In this document: in pieces, positions 62,101 to 63,577 of the stretch
Layout of the letters: every line of letters starts with the position of its first letter
Position numbering within the stretch: position 1 is the first letter of the stretch
DNA from: Melitaea cinxia
Taxonomy: Eukaryota; Arthropoda; Insecta; Lepidoptera; Nymphalidae
Length of the DNA stretch: 64,000 nucleotides
Reading direction: 5' to 3'
Assembly: GCF_905220565.1 (NCBI RefSeq)
Contig: NC_059399.1
Location: 5,301,501-5,365,500, forward strand
The notes under the pieces: generated by a model
What the model was told of the DNA's origin: nothing
What the model saw: only the letters and a program-made list of their open reading frames with translations
Database searches by the model: none
Program-made: the position numbers and the translations under genes

Positions 62101-63237
62101 TTTAATTTGTATGTATAGTATAATATACCCTTCTTAGATAAAGATAATAAATTAAATTGTTACATTATTAGGACGTTTCAATAAAAACGTTGTTAGACTG
62201 TTGAGCTAATAATTTTCCACCTTTTATCTTAAATAATAATAAGAATTGTAACTTAAAGTAGATTTATATTCCCTTTTTTGTGTAGTTGAGATATATACTT
62301 TCATTTTGTCCATTAGTCTATTCAAGGAAATGTGTAGTCGAAACGCAAAAACTTCATCCAAAATAGATTTTGAGTTAAATTTCGCAAAAATATATATTCA
62401 AATACTGCGCTCCTTATCTGTGTAGTAGTAATCTTATAACGTTTTGACTAATTAGTGTATTAGTAATGGCAGCAGTATGTTCAATACACTGAGGGGAGAC
62501 CGCAGCAAATATCCCGACTTGGGAAGTACACTCCTCTCAAGTAATTTTGTGATCCTGTGGTGAATAAGGTACGCTTTTAGAGTGGTTCGGGTATAGGGTC
62601 GGCAACACGCTTGCATTGCCTCTGCTGTTGCAAGTGTCCATAAGTTACAGTACTCGCTTACCGTCAGGCGGACCGTACGTTTGTTTGCCGTCCTAGTTAT
62701 ATAAAAAAAAATTCTTTGTCATCATCATCATCACCTCAGCCTGTCGCAGTCCTCTGCTGGACATAGGCCTCTACAAGTTCGCGCCAAAAATGGCGTGAAC
62801 TTATGTGTGTTGCCCATAGTCACTACGCTGGGCAGGCGGGTTGGTGACCGCAGGGCTGCCTTTGTCGCACCGAAGACTGCTGCCCGTCTTCAGCCTGTGT
62901 ATTTCAAAGCCAACAGTTGTATGATTATCCCGCCATTGGTTGGCTTTTTAGAGTCTAAGGTCGAGTGAGTGTGTTATCCCTTAGTCGCCTCTTACGACAC
63001 CCACGGGAAGAGGGGGGGTAGAGGTTCTTTACTGCCGTAACCACACAGCAGATTTTCTTTGTAGTGGTAGTCTAACATGTGTATGTGTGTGGTAGCTGTG
63101 GTCAGGCTACCTGGAGCTGGGCGTGTCGCTGGTGACGGCGCGCGCGCTGCAGGCGGAGCAGTGGGAGCGCGGCCCGCAGCGCGCCGCCATGCGGGCCGCC
63201 GCCGCGCTGCACCTGCTCGCCGTGTGGTCGCGCCTCG
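7814..63237 (+). CDS. spg: DOCK-family guanine nucleotide exchange factor, sponge (DOCK3/4)-like; 20 exons seen, 3' end outside window
   Basis: DOCK proteins activate Rac/Rap-type GTPases at the cell cortex through a C-terminal DHR-2 domain, often bound to ELMO through the N-terminal SH3 region. Twenty coding exons were traced by GT/AG boundaries with phases that agree throughout (3,265 nt, about 1,088 residues). Residues about 10-68 form an SH3 domain (GETVQILE, WFRGFSTKN, WGIFPA). A DOCK N-terminal helical region follows, with LTQDQ and LDWGN. DHR-1/C2 spans about 418-600, with GFPDVIMPGDVRNDLY and FERGGKS. An armadillo-like helical region follows, with FPPDWMVLR near 999. The N-terminus (MWIPSK, GLPLEIGETVQILE) is closer to DOCK3/4 than to DOCK1/mbc. 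The catalytic DHR-2 domain is not reached. The first ATG is taken as the start because the SH3 domain begins directly after it; upstream non-coding exons were not found. Introns 4 and 16 hold inx3 and a helicase-bearing insertion. Confidence 0.93.
7851..9583. other. spg intron 1
   Basis: AT-rich. Contains the mariner relic and, at about 9257-9335, a short imperfect tandem duplication of an ATT-rich block ('gatagtgataataat'). Confidence 0.75.
8585..9001 (-). pseudogene. mariner (Tc1/mariner) transposase relic with internal deletion
   Basis: The minus strand reads, from 9001, a mariner N-terminus with TVSVRVAQNWFK (helix-turn-helix region). It then jumps directly to LINSKGVVLYHNNTWPNF, which in intact mariners lies near the second catalytic Asp. 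After a stop it continues with 'VLMHTPYS' (catalytic-region YSPDLAPSD equivalent, degraded) and C-terminal pieces. The middle of the transposase is missing, so this is a deletion derivative that has since decayed. Confidence 0.7.
9584..9667 (+). CDS. spg: spg coding exon 2 (SH3, first part)
   Basis: Bounded by TTTTAG and GTAATG, entering and leaving in phase 1. It encodes residues 13-40 of the SH3 domain, including GLPLEIGETVQILEE. Confidence 0.93.
9668..10763. other. spg intron 2
   Basis: AT-rich, no genes. Its last part holds a Helitron copy (10367-10666) ending about 100 nt before exon 3. Confidence 0.75.
10367..10666 (+). mobile_element. Non-autonomous Helitron
   Basis: Begins TCTATACATATAAATAAAAT and ends after a GC hairpin (cacccgtgcc/aagcgggggtggg) with TTAG|T. 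5'-TC and 3'-YTAG with insertion at A/T are Helitron hallmarks. Confidence 0.6.
10764..10957 (+). CDS. spg: spg coding exon 3 (SH3 end, DOCK N-terminal region)
   Basis: Acceptor TTTACAG, donor GTAAGT, phase 1 to 0. It encodes WFRGFSTKN and WGIFPA (end of SH3), then VREIACVLREWARLWKKLYV, the conserved first helix of the DOCK N-terminal region. Confidence 0.94.
11043..11312 (-). repeat. tRNA-derived SINE (Metulj-like)
   Basis: Contains 'ggagaaagatcggagcttaatccagcacgctgctc', 'gggaccgacggcttaac' and ends 'agcgggaatcgaaccc', the reverse complement of a tRNA B-box. The tRNA-like head is therefore on the right, and the element is in reverse orientation. Confidence 0.75.
11313..11590 (+). repeat. 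Interspersed repeat family ('gaggtag...gtttgccgac')
   Basis: Full-length copy of a family also at 45853-46125, 54044-54318 (reverse), 51264-51395 (reverse, partial), 55392-55640, 62488-62705 and 17325-17383 (partial). Shared words are 'cctgctcaaaatatggagca', 'cagtattgtgttcctg' and 'cgcttgcgatgc'. It is non-coding and joins the SINE at 11312 directly. Confidence 0.7.
12526..12950 (+). repeat. Interspersed repeat with CCGACTTC/GAAGTCGG ends
   Basis: Starts 'accgacttcaaaaaaggagg' and ends 'gaagtcggttttttttcg' followed by 'caaacacaattat'. The ends are inverted repeats. The interior repeats the block 'accgattttgat/caatt'. Confidence 0.7.
13023..14997 (-). pseudogene. Mutator-like transposon gene relic with YqaJ-type nuclease domain
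   Basis: Last exon 13023-13771 (acceptor AATTTCAG). It reads EPEEIISDKHVGRKIVAISQ, shifts frame by one base near 13675-13690, then continues CKHGHLAYSSNDIIL, the small-domain CAVAGTIAIGCGRSQLEEVL seen in Mutator-like transposase domains, and finally IEVKCPITAHR...WYYQIQGQLHVTQSKKCIYA, a YqaJ-like recombinase/exonuclease block. The two halves are joined abruptly near GKHRHLIEV, so an internal part has probably been lost. Likely upstream exons are 13888-14017 (PQGLDLTTPMAHKNKFAEST) and 14700-14801. A possible ATG exon at 14956-14997 does not fit the phases, so the 5' structure is unresolved. A GC-rich patch at 15200-15305 may be its promoter. Confidence 0.6.
14277..14345. repeat. (TACA)n microsatellite
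   Basis: Run of TACA/CATA units within the Mutator-like relic's intronic part. Confidence 0.7.
15955..16135 (+). repeat. tRNA-derived SINE fragment (Metulj-like)
   Basis: Carries 'gcctcggagagcacgttaag', 'gatagcgatcgttattcaca', 'cgccaacccccattggaaca' and ends 'gaggcctatgcccagcag'. The tRNA-like head is missing. Confidence 0.7.
16240..16855 (+). repeat. Interspersed repeat with CCGACTTC/GAAGTCGG ends, longest copy
   Basis: 'taaccgacttccaaaaaagg' at the left and 'gaagtcggttttttttcg' at the right, about 600 bp. The internal block around 'gaccgatttcgacaaa', 'taccgattttgataattc' and 'taccgattttgataattttt' is repeated three times, each followed by a 'ctgatgttta/atctaataac'-type stretch, so the element grew by internal tandem duplication. 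Non-coding. Confidence 0.7.
17325..17383 (+). repeat. Fragment of the 'gaggtag...gtttgccgac' repeat family
   Basis: 'gactggggaagtacctcgac' followed by 'tttacagaagatcat' matches the family copy at 45853-46125. Confidence 0.5.
17395..17642 (+). repeat. Interspersed repeat, 'gcagtccactgctgg' family
   Basis: Reverse-sense copy of a family also at 25571-25752, 28790-28880, 44395-44482, 54812-54970 and 62728-63050. Shared words are 'gaggcgactaagggataaca', 'ggccgaagacggg', 'gcgcgaagttgtggaggc' and 'gtggactacgataggctg'. Non-coding. Confidence 0.7.
17650..18558 (+). mobile_element. 3' end of a Jockey-type LINE, decayed
   Basis: The frame at 17704-18039 reads SVRDLGVIFDKKMYFVPHIN, KRASRILGFIIRN and LLEYASVVWRPYY, the conserved C-terminal region of Jockey/CR1-group reverse transcriptases. 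The frame then breaks. The copy ends in an ATAAATAAATAAA tail at 18545-18558. No catalytic core present. Confidence 0.75.
18610..18925 (+). repeat. tRNA-derived SINE (Metulj-like), near full length
   Basis: Has a tRNA-like head with an A-box-like 'gtgtaggcatgaaacc' and B-box 'cgggttctattcccgctc', then the shared body ('gtctgtccttgtagg', 'tatccgccaac', 'tggagcagcgtgatgactta'). Ends 68 nt before spg exon 4. It is not a functional tRNA gene: no cloverleaf 3' half follows. Confidence 0.75.
18993..19141 (+). CDS. spg: spg coding exon 4
   Basis: Acceptor CCATAG, donor GTCAGT, phase 0 to 2. It encodes residues 106-155 including MRELLSGRR, TLTQDQ and KLDWGN, all recognisable DOCK N-terminal motifs. 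It is followed by the 24-kb intron that holds inx3. Confidence 0.93.
19142..21667. other. spg intron 4, part before inx3
   Basis: AT-rich, no repeats recognised, no protein-like frames. Small open frames here (for example 20870-21076) lack codon or family signal. Confidence 0.6.
21668..21673 (-). terminator. Candidate inx3 polyadenylation signal AATAAA
   Basis: AATAAA on the minus strand (TTTATT on plus) about 180 nt past the inx3 stop codon. The position suits a short 3' UTR, but the region is AT-rich, so a chance match is possible. Confidence 0.35.
21856..22041 (-). CDS. inx3: inx3 last coding exon
   Basis: 61 codons plus TAG, acceptor ATTTTAG. It encodes VGDFLLLHLLGQNISLRVFG, then PSAPSTLEMAPIYPDIDKF, the C-terminal tail typical of insect Inx3. 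Confidence 0.95.
   Translation of the reverse strand, partial: VGDFLLLHLLGQNISLRVFGEVLDELARRLHLGSNPPSAPSTLEMAPIYPDIDKFSKESET
21856..30980 (-). CDS. inx3: Innexin 3-like gap junction protein, complete, 8 coding exons, 386 aa
   Basis: Innexins form the gap-junction channels of invertebrates at the plasma membrane, as hexamers or octamers. The joined exons give 1,161 nt (386 aa plus stop) with no frame conflict. The N-terminus MAVFGLASAV and the stretch AVIDNMVFRMHYRIT are typical of insect Inx3. TM1 lies at about 30-50, extracellular loop 1 has its cysteine after DPIS (residue 60), the innexin signature YYQWV is at 109-113 at the start of TM2, and TM3 is at about 180-205. Loop 2 has cysteines near 240 and 258, TM4 is at about 269-297, and the cytoplasmic tail is PSAPSTLEMAPIYP with the end SESET. 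The gene lies antisense inside spg intron 4. The first intron (24080-30817) is large and full of repeats; the 5' UTR is split. Confidence 0.96.
22145..22292 (-). CDS. inx3: inx3 coding exon 7
   Basis: Phase 2 to 0, acceptor ATTTTCAG, donor GTCAGC. It encodes the rest of TM4 (FIILSVVSGLALVYSTAVIL) and RETILKRRFRFGSPNGVEAL of the cytoplasmic tail. Confidence 0.95.
22550..22686 (-). CDS. inx3: inx3 coding exon 6
   Basis: Phase 0 to 2, acceptor TTTTTCAG, donor GTGAGC. It encodes VFPRVTKCTFHKYGASGTIQ and HDALCVLALNILNEKIFIFL, with the two loop-2 cysteines and the start of TM4. Confidence 0.96.
22762..22872 (-). CDS. inx3: inx3 coding exon 5
   Basis: 37 codons in phase 0, acceptor GTGTGTAG, donor GTAATA. 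It encodes the end of TM3 and the conserved LGGAFLSYGTDVVKFSNM of extracellular loop 2. Confidence 0.96.
22958..23053 (-). CDS. inx3: inx3 coding exon 4
   Basis: 32 codons in phase 0, acceptor TGTTTCAG, donor GTGAGT. It encodes NRLVQYLLDTLHMHNTYSFG and the first half of TM3 (YFFCEFLNFVNV). Confidence 0.96.
23520..23642 (-). CDS. inx3: inx3 coding exon 3
   Basis: 41 codons in phase 0, acceptor TTTTCAG, donor GTAAAC. It encodes GILFYIPHWIWKNWEEGKVR and the intracellular loop. Confidence 0.96.
23883..24079 (-). CDS. inx3: inx3 coding exon 2
   Basis: Acceptor TATTTCAG, donor GTATGA, phase 1 to 0. It encodes extracellular loop 1 (DPISCISDGAVPGHVLNTYC) and the YYQWVPFMLFFQ signature at the start of TM2. 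Confidence 0.96.
24904..25361. repeat. Two-copy tandem duplication, unit 232 bp
   Basis: 24904-25135 and 25136-25361 match almost throughout: both have 'gatttgtgtttattcaagtg', 'caataaatggttggaagatt', 'gccctataacgagtacttag' and 'cgtttatcaccgagttatct'. There are few substitutions and a short gap near the end, so the event is fairly young. Non-coding. Confidence 0.9.
25571..25752 (+). repeat. Interspersed repeat, 'gcagtccactgctgg' family, reverse sense
   Basis: 'aggccgaagacgggcagctg', 'ggtgactatgggcaacacac' and 'agtggactgcaataggctg' match the copies at 17395 and 62728. Confidence 0.7.
26893..27030 (+). repeat. Interspersed repeat fragment ('agctgacctggcgaacttcg')
   Basis: Starts 'atagctgacctggcgaacttcgtaccgcc', a repeat type common in Lepidoptera, followed by AT-rich sequence. 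Class not assigned. Confidence 0.4.
27042..27076. repeat. (AT)n microsatellite
   Basis: Uninterrupted TA dinucleotide run. Confidence 0.9.
27912..28280 (+). repeat. Interspersed repeat ('agttgaccccgcaaacgtag')
   Basis: Has 'ttgaccccgcaaacgtag', a run of about 12 C, 'aaatttcataaaaatcggtc', 'aagccgtttcagaggag' and then 'ccggtcttatctctagg...cttccagacaacctt'. The last block is shared with 63925-63972 at the window end. The open frame here has no protein signal. Confidence 0.5.
28790..28880 (-). repeat. Fragment of the 'gcagtccactgctgg' repeat family
   Basis: 'cctatcgcagtccactgctg' and 'ggcctccacaagttcgcgcc' followed by 'atggcgcgaactcat'. Confidence 0.65.
29029..29363 (+). mobile_element. Non-autonomous Helitron, complete ends
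   Basis: Starts TCTATACAAATAAATAAAAT and ends 'cggacgaagtcgcgggcacagCTAG', flanked by A and T, with a small hairpin (cgcggacgaagtcgcg) just before the 3' end. These are the Helitron terminal features. A long T-run (29271-29297) interrupts it. Related copies: 2758-3077 and, more distantly, 10367-10666. Confidence 0.75.
29539..30115. mobile_element. Non-autonomous hAT-type element with 8-bp target duplication
   Basis: Flanked by perfect ATAATTTT (29531-29538 and 30116-30123). Terminal inverted repeats are 'CAGTGATGAAACGGATA' (left) and 'TATCCGTTTCATCTCTA' (right), 15 of 17 matching. Subterminal regions are packed with CCGGATA/TATCCGG, including three 27-bp units ('atactgaattactatccggt') at about 30002-30085. 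The middle (about 29643-29995) is a different repeat ('cgtgggggtcgtaaaaggtg', 'gagggataaacctgg') inserted or captured inside. No transposase. Confidence 0.85.
30818..31000 (-). CDS. inx3: inx3 first coding exon with 20 nt of 5' UTR
   Basis: The ATG is at 30980-30978 and the exon ends before GTAAGT in phase 1 after residue 54 (VTANNLI). Upstream of the ATG, 20 nt follow a clear acceptor (TTGTTACAG), so at least one non-coding 5' exon lies further upstream on the minus strand. Coding part: 30818-30980. Confidence 0.9.
35092..35153. repeat. (AT)n microsatellite, about 31 units
   Basis: Uninterrupted AT/TA run; it produces a spurious Ile-Tyr repeat in one open frame. Confidence 0.95.
37292..38211 (+). 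mobile_element. Harbinger-type deletion derivative, 920 bp, with TIRs and TAA target duplication
   Basis: Terminal inverted repeats GGGCGGCTTGCAGC and GCTGCAAGTGGCCC (12 of 14 match) are flanked by TAA on both sides (37289-37291, 38212-38214). Inside both ends are several copies of a palindromic 'TTAAATCTCGATTT/AAATCGAGATTTAA' motif, possible transposase-binding sites. An open frame from ATG 37528 begins MDFPLDHEYDLLSDDDEEIL and continues to 37842. This acidic start resembles HARBI1-like transposases, but the DDE domain is absent, so the element is non-autonomous. Confidence 0.8.
38570..39070 (-). promoter_or_regulatory. GC-rich island; candidate inx3 promoter and 5' non-coding exon
   Basis: A GC- and CpG-rich stretch in an AT-rich intron, about 7.6 kb upstream of the inx3 ATG on the minus strand. 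On that strand a donor-like AAAAG/GTAAGC occurs at about 38572-38581 and could end a 5' non-coding exon. inx3 needs such an exon because its ATG exon begins with an acceptor. Short open frames here show no recognisable protein. A second, smaller GC-rich island lies at 34200-34330. The link to inx3 is an inference. Confidence 0.3.
40843..40990 (+). repeat. Possible Helitron-type 5' fragment
   Basis: 'tctatacttatattataaat' followed by 'gtttgtttgaacgcgcttat' and 'ctcaggagttctatggattt' resembles common lepidopteran Helitron starts. No 3' end found. Confidence 0.35.
41455..41492 (+). repeat. End fragment of the CCGACTTC/GAAGTCGG repeat
   Basis: 'tttttttcgtttgcctgcaa' followed by 'acacaattat' equals the right end of the copies at 12526 and 16240. 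Confidence 0.6.
43205..43319 (+). CDS. spg: spg coding exon 5
   Basis: Acceptor TTGCAG, donor GTAAGA, phase 2 to 0. It encodes LGLELVPRRG and VDPEDISLVELYRVH, matching the DOCK3/4 stretch that follows LDWGN. This match shows that exons 4 and 5 are joined across the 24-kb intron. Confidence 0.93.
44395..44482 (+). repeat. Fragment of the 'gcagtccactgctgg' repeat family, reverse sense
   Basis: 'catttttggcgtgaacttgt', 'ggaggtctatgtctagcagt' and 'tgactgtgataggctg'. Confidence 0.6.
45853..46125 (+). repeat. Full copy of the 'gaggtag...gtttgccgac' repeat family
   Basis: 'ctgaggtagggcacagcagg', 'aatctggagcagcccgactg', 'cagtattgtgttcctgttgg' and 'cgtacgcttgtttgccgacc', followed by an A-rich tail (aaaaaaaaataaaataataaaat) to 46147. 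The A-rich tail suggests retroposition with the right side as 3' end. Confidence 0.75.
46273..46557 (+). CDS. spg: spg coding exon 6
   Basis: Acceptor TTTACAG, donor GTAAGT, 95 codons in phase 0. It has a Ser/Asn-rich linker, then HYLMCSMRDFGHTAGGDEAE and LSERFRVRIARDGF, the DOCK region before DHR-1. Confidence 0.92.
46558..48048. other. spg intron 6
   Basis: AT-rich with a short TG-rich run near 46785-46805. Small open frame 47524-47739 has no protein signal. Confidence 0.6.
48049..48255 (+). CDS. spg: spg coding exon 7
   Basis: Acceptor TTTCAG, donor GTAAAT, 69 codons in phase 0. It encodes DLSSTDLSRELWLVAWVIRV and RRPLGAGVLPLSEFL, matching the DOCK block 'DLSSKD...HVIRIG...YRRPYGCAVL'. 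Confidence 0.93.
48410..48509 (+). CDS. spg: spg coding exon 8
   Basis: Acceptor TTCTAG, donor GTAAGA, phase 0 to 1. It encodes VYQCEEKDFHQLHDMLIRK, the stretch just before DHR-1. Confidence 0.92.
48510..50065. other. spg introns 8 and 9 (around exon 9)
   Basis: Introns 48510-49300 and 49537-50065 are AT-rich. The first has a purine-rich run near 48840-48865, the second ATAAATAAATAAATA near 49988-50006. No genes. Confidence 0.6.
49301..49536 (+). CDS. spg: spg coding exon 9 (DHR-1 start)
   Basis: Acceptor follows a T-run (TTTTAG), donor GTGAGT, phase 1 to 0. It encodes GIVVALRL, then the highly conserved GFPDVIMPGDVRNDLY and FERGGKS at the start of the DHR-1/C2 domain. Confidence 0.95.
50066..50225 (+). 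CDS. spg: spg coding exon 10 (DHR-1), extreme GC3
   Basis: Acceptor CCCCAG, donor GTGAGT, phase 0 to 1. It encodes YESLVLYHNNAPAWAEQL and HVRIEFRHCS of DHR-1. All 53 complete codons end in G or C, unlike the AT-ending codons of neighbouring exons. Confidence 0.93.
50340..50455. repeat. Rearranged fragments of the 'gaggtag...gtttgccgac' family
   Basis: 'tctgtaaggtcacctta', 'ggagcagcccgtttgg' and then an inverted 'ggctgctccggattttgagc' sit close together, suggesting a broken or palindromic double insertion in intron 10. Confidence 0.5.
50754..50877 (+). CDS. spg: spg coding exon 11 (DHR-1)
   Basis: Acceptor TTACAG, donor GTAAGT, phase 1 to 2. It encodes DKNERKLFGFSFARLM and DGAHDLYVYKCDD, the central DHR-1 strand block. 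Confidence 0.94.
51264..51395 (-). repeat. Partial copy of the 'gaggtag...gtttgccgac' family, reverse
   Basis: 'actaggtcggcaaacaagcg', 'ctcacctgatggtaagagat', 'tcgggctgctccatattttg' and 'gctgtgccctacctcag'; an internal piece is deleted. In spg intron 11. Confidence 0.7.
51595..51749 (+). CDS. spg: spg coding exon 12 (DHR-1 end)
   Basis: Acceptor TGACAG, donor GTAAGA, phase 2 to 1. It encodes FQRSTKENCIINTLLCSTKL, which matches the conserved 'FQRSTKESF...STKLTQN' at the end of DHR-1. Confidence 0.94.
52019..52310 (-). repeat. tRNA-derived SINE (Metulj-like), lacks tRNA head
   Basis: 'gcctgtaatatatcactact', 'catgtaggagaaggatcaga', 'gggttggcggatatattccc' and 'aggcacggtggggagaccca'. In spg intron 12, ending 72 nt before exon 13. 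Confidence 0.75.
52382..52550 (+). CDS. spg: spg coding exon 13
   Basis: Acceptor TCCACAG, donor GTAAAT, phase 1 to 2. It encodes DLLALLQWRARPEKVQETL and EELIKFLRDVLDALF, the first helical repeats after DHR-1. Confidence 0.93.
52637..52771 (+). CDS. spg: spg coding exon 14
   Basis: Acceptor TTTCAG, donor GTATGT, phase 2 to 2. It encodes RFQHFRPVLDVYIDEHFSAA, matching the DOCK3 'YFHFRPVMDTYI..HFAGA' block. The preceding intron is only 86 nt. Confidence 0.93.
52917..53775 (+). mobile_element. 3' end of a Jockey-type LINE
   Basis: From 52960 a degraded 'LLFDKHIDYAVKRASKALGF' leads into an open frame (53048-53587) with CCAYVRSILEYASMVWSPQY, ESVQKRFLRYLQYKC and RRQLFDITYLLKIVNGIID, the C-terminal region of Jockey-clade ORF2. 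It ends at FFGPRVGGATNS and a 3' tail 'aaataaaataaaataaag' at 53755-53772. It is 5'-truncated, so non-autonomous. It lies in spg intron 14, sense to the gene, and is younger than the copy at 17650. Confidence 0.8.
54044..54318 (-). repeat. Full copy of the 'gaggtag...gtttgccgac' family, reverse
   Basis: 'gtcactaggtcggcaaacaa' to 'gctgtgccctacctcagtg', almost unbroken, ending about 80 nt before spg exon 15. Confidence 0.8.
54401..54647 (+). CDS. spg: spg coding exon 15, extreme GC3
   Basis: Acceptor CTCCGCAG, donor GTGAGG, phase 2 to 0. It encodes HCAEWAAGAEGQEPIRKCLR and CLFARATGGQYEDSFRRDV, matching DOCK 'SRILYSRATCGMEEEQF'. All 82 complete codons end in G or C. An upstream AG at 54380-54381 would put the exon out of frame, so the AG at 54399-54400 is used. 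Confidence 0.9.
54812..55085. repeat. 'gcagtccactgctgg' repeat copy plus 29-bp minisatellite
   Basis: 'cctatcgcagtccactgcta' and 'cccaagttcgcgcc' identify the family. At about 54968-55055 a 29-bp unit ('cacttctgccctaacggtca', then 'tcggtcctg') occurs three times in tandem. Confidence 0.65.
55125..55345 (+). repeat. tRNA-derived SINE fragment (Metulj-like)
   Basis: 'ggtctggttgtctgttcttg', 'tcggagagaacgttaac', 'tatggaatatatccaccaac' and 'gtgtggtggattaagttctg'; head missing. Confidence 0.7.
55392..55640 (+). repeat. Diverged copy of the 'gaggtag...gtttgccgac' family
   Basis: 'gagtaacctcaacctaaatg', 'gagtcagcaaagcgctttgg' and 'aggcgtccataagttacagt' follow the family order with many changes. Confidence 0.5.
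56070..56256 (+). CDS. spg: spg coding exon 16, GC-rich
   Basis: Acceptor TTATTAG at 56069 gives phase 0 and an open frame (IALMTSWASVAKEVASALG), consistent with DOCK 'AALLNSFPTIFDELLQM'. The next AG, at 56073, would shift the frame. The donor is a weak GTACTT in phase 1. A 3.77-kb insertion begins 53 nt past this donor. Confidence 0.85.
56970..58481 (+). mobile_element. Helitron cluster nested in the retroposon 3' region
   Basis: Starts near 'tctatatctatataatatat' and ends 'gcgggcgaagccgcgggcac' then agCTAG|T (58478-58481) with the 3' hairpin cgcgggcgaagccgcg. Between about 57000 and 57800 a unit of about 280 bp occurs three times ('ctcactcatcacgatatctc', 'ttgaaatttggcaggtagac', 'aagggggtaaaacgggggtt'). 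A second, complete Helitron (57809-58257; TCTATATATATAAAAGAG...TTAG|T) sits inside. No Rep/helicase of Helitron type, so non-autonomous. Confidence 0.65.
58575..58735 (-). pseudogene. Displaced C-terminal tail of the helicase frame
   Basis: After the AC-repeat expansion near 58733-58742, a different minus-strand frame runs open for about 50 codons to a stop at 58575-58577. It is protein-like, with charged helical composition and a plausible end. A length change in the short tandem repeat explains the shift. The tail is described only, not joined. Confidence 0.5.
58720..59949 (-). CDS. Superfamily-1 helicase of viral-replicase type inside a retroposon, 409 aa frame
   Basis: Unwinds nucleic acid using ATP, by family. 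Helicase motifs are visible in order: Walker A GVPGCGKTT (162-170), Walker B VDEAL (232-236), motif III GDINQLPY (259-266), CTHRNP (292-297), motif V TIHEAQGQT (366-374) and motif VI HAVVAVTRHT (396-405). This set matches Viral_helicase1 domains of tobamovirus-like plus-strand RNA viruses. About 160 residues precede the helicase and resemble no viral methyltransferase; they include a charged coiled segment near 45-66. The frame is open upstream of this ATG to the insertion edge at 60075 (42 more codons), so the true start is probably lost by 5' truncation. SF1 helicases fused to R1-clade LINE proteins have been reported in insects; this copy fits that. A frameshift at an AC run near 58733-58742 ends the frame early, with coding-like sequence continuing in another frame to about 58575. 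Confidence 0.85.
   Translation of the reverse strand: MGHVTPPRLRPASTPLQHAENALIEFLAIIKANREVSLATCKKIMQAYQYDHQRLLEVELEEAEAAIYNTETRQILKGKMSGRYMAAYNSTAGFVSAVESEGNVEEPQTFETPEGDPVVVVARCTKVMLGNRMLRMAKTISGDRDGLPTVPWELPSLEWINGVPGCGKTTRIVGDFDEDTEVVITTTVEAAKDLKEKLAHRYGNKAKQKVRTMASVLVNGFNEDSKINRLTVDEALMNHFGAIVMAARLSGAQKVVLIGDINQLPYIDRDNLFEMRYCRPTRITTISCELSCTHRNPKDVALAISEVYKDVYSSSPKIRSLRVESLTGARIPARRDRTLYLVFTQEEKRLLTDQGYGSGEGSRVLTIHEAQGQTYEDVIVLQTKARRLRIHDSVSHAVVAVTRHTHRRP
60169..60416 (+). CDS. spg: spg coding exon 17
   Basis: Acceptor GATTACAG, donor GTAGGT, phase 1 to 0. It encodes ARNIVLTTACHHLRVHLARR (compare DOCK 'ILLPVVLHHIHLHLRQQKEL') and an acidic stretch DPDQPIDEDELDPDVDVL. A partial tandem copy lies 35 nt downstream. 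Confidence 0.9.
60452..60582 (+). CDS. spg: Partial tandem copy of spg exon 17; candidate alternative exon 17'
   Basis: The stretch from 60446 to about 60595 repeats the last two-thirds of exon 17 and the start of its intron, with scattered substitutions and an in-frame 24-nt deletion. The copy has an AG acceptor at 60450-60451, a GTAGGT donor, and 43 open codons after a 2-nt entry. These are the same entry and exit phases as exon 17. The 35 nt between exon 17 and the copy are too short for a normal intron, so the two would have to be used alternatively; joint retention runs into a TGA at 60489. It could also be a decaying non-functional duplicate, since many differences are amino-acid changing and the first third is absent. 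Confidence 0.45.
60583..61100. other. Remainder of spg intron 17
   Basis: AT-rich, no genes; short 'cacatcagcctttcgcatc' near 60880 may be a tiny piece of the 'gcagtcc' repeat family. Confidence 0.5.
61101..61262 (+). CDS. spg: spg coding exon 18
   Basis: Acceptor TTTCTAG, donor GTACGT, 54 codons in phase 0. It encodes CPMVAGLLGVMELLKPAHYQ and PLKDFLMRAFLVFRHLIEHD, matching the DOCK block 'ELKEFLLKIFCVFRNLM'. Confidence 0.93.
61263..61932. other. spg intron 18
   Basis: AT-rich with an ATATCTCTATATAT-type low-complexity run at about 61670-61750. No genes. Confidence 0.65.
61933..62061 (+). CDS. spg: spg coding exon 19
   Basis: Acceptor TATTTAG, donor GTAGGT, 43 codons in phase 0. It encodes VFPPDWMVLRVQSCKVLLSA, the conserved DOCK 'VFPRDWMVMR' block. 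Confidence 0.94.
62488..62705 (+). repeat. Diverged copy of the 'gaggtag...gtttgccgac' family
   Basis: 'gggaagtacactcctctcaa', 'tcggcaacacgcttgcattg' and 'ggaccgtacgtttgtttgcc', in spg intron 19. Confidence 0.6.
62728..63050 (-). repeat. Longest copy of the 'gcagtccactgctgg' repeat family
   Basis: 'cctgtcgcagtcctctgctg', 'ctctacaagttcgcgcc', 'ggcaggcgggttggtgaccg', 'ttatcccgccattggttggc', 'tcgcctcttacgacacccac' and 'gccgtaaccacacagca'. Ends just before spg exon 20. Confidence 0.75.
63096..63237 (+). CDS. spg: spg coding exon 20, extreme GC3; last exon in window
   Basis: Acceptor GTGGTAG, donor GTACTG (weak, same GTAC form as exon 16), phase 0 to 1. It encodes LWSGYLELGVSLVTARALQA and HLLAVWSRL, matching DOCK 'VWNSYFSLAVLFI...FSMWQNLG'. 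Only one of 47 codons ends in A or T. A 24-bp minisatellite starts in the intron about 15 nt later. Confidence 0.87.
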
Positions 63238-63251
63238 GTACTGACGCGCCT

Positions 63252-63518
63252 CCGCTGCACCCGCACCTACACCTACACCTGCACCCGCACCTACACCTAC
63301 ACCTGCACCCGCACCTACACCTACACCTGCACCCGCACCTACACCTACACCTGCATCCGCACCTACACCTACACCTGCATCCGCACCTACACCTACACCT
63401 GCACCCGCACCTACACCTACACCTGCACCCGCACCTACACCTACACCTGCATCCGCACCTACACCTACACCTGCACCCGCACCTACACCTACACCTGCAC
63501 CCGCACCCGCACCTACGT
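63252..63518 (+). repeat. 24-bp minisatellite, about 11 units, next to spg exon 20
   Basis: Unit 'cacctacacctacacctgca' plus cccg (some units atccg). Lies in the intron starting about 15 nt past the exon 20 donor. Reading through the donor would give a His-Leu/His-Pro repeat, which is an artefact of the repeat. Confidence 0.95.
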
Positions 63519-63577
63519 CTGCACTACTATATTGTCATCTTTATCTTAAAGTCATCGATTCAATCTGGAACATCCAC

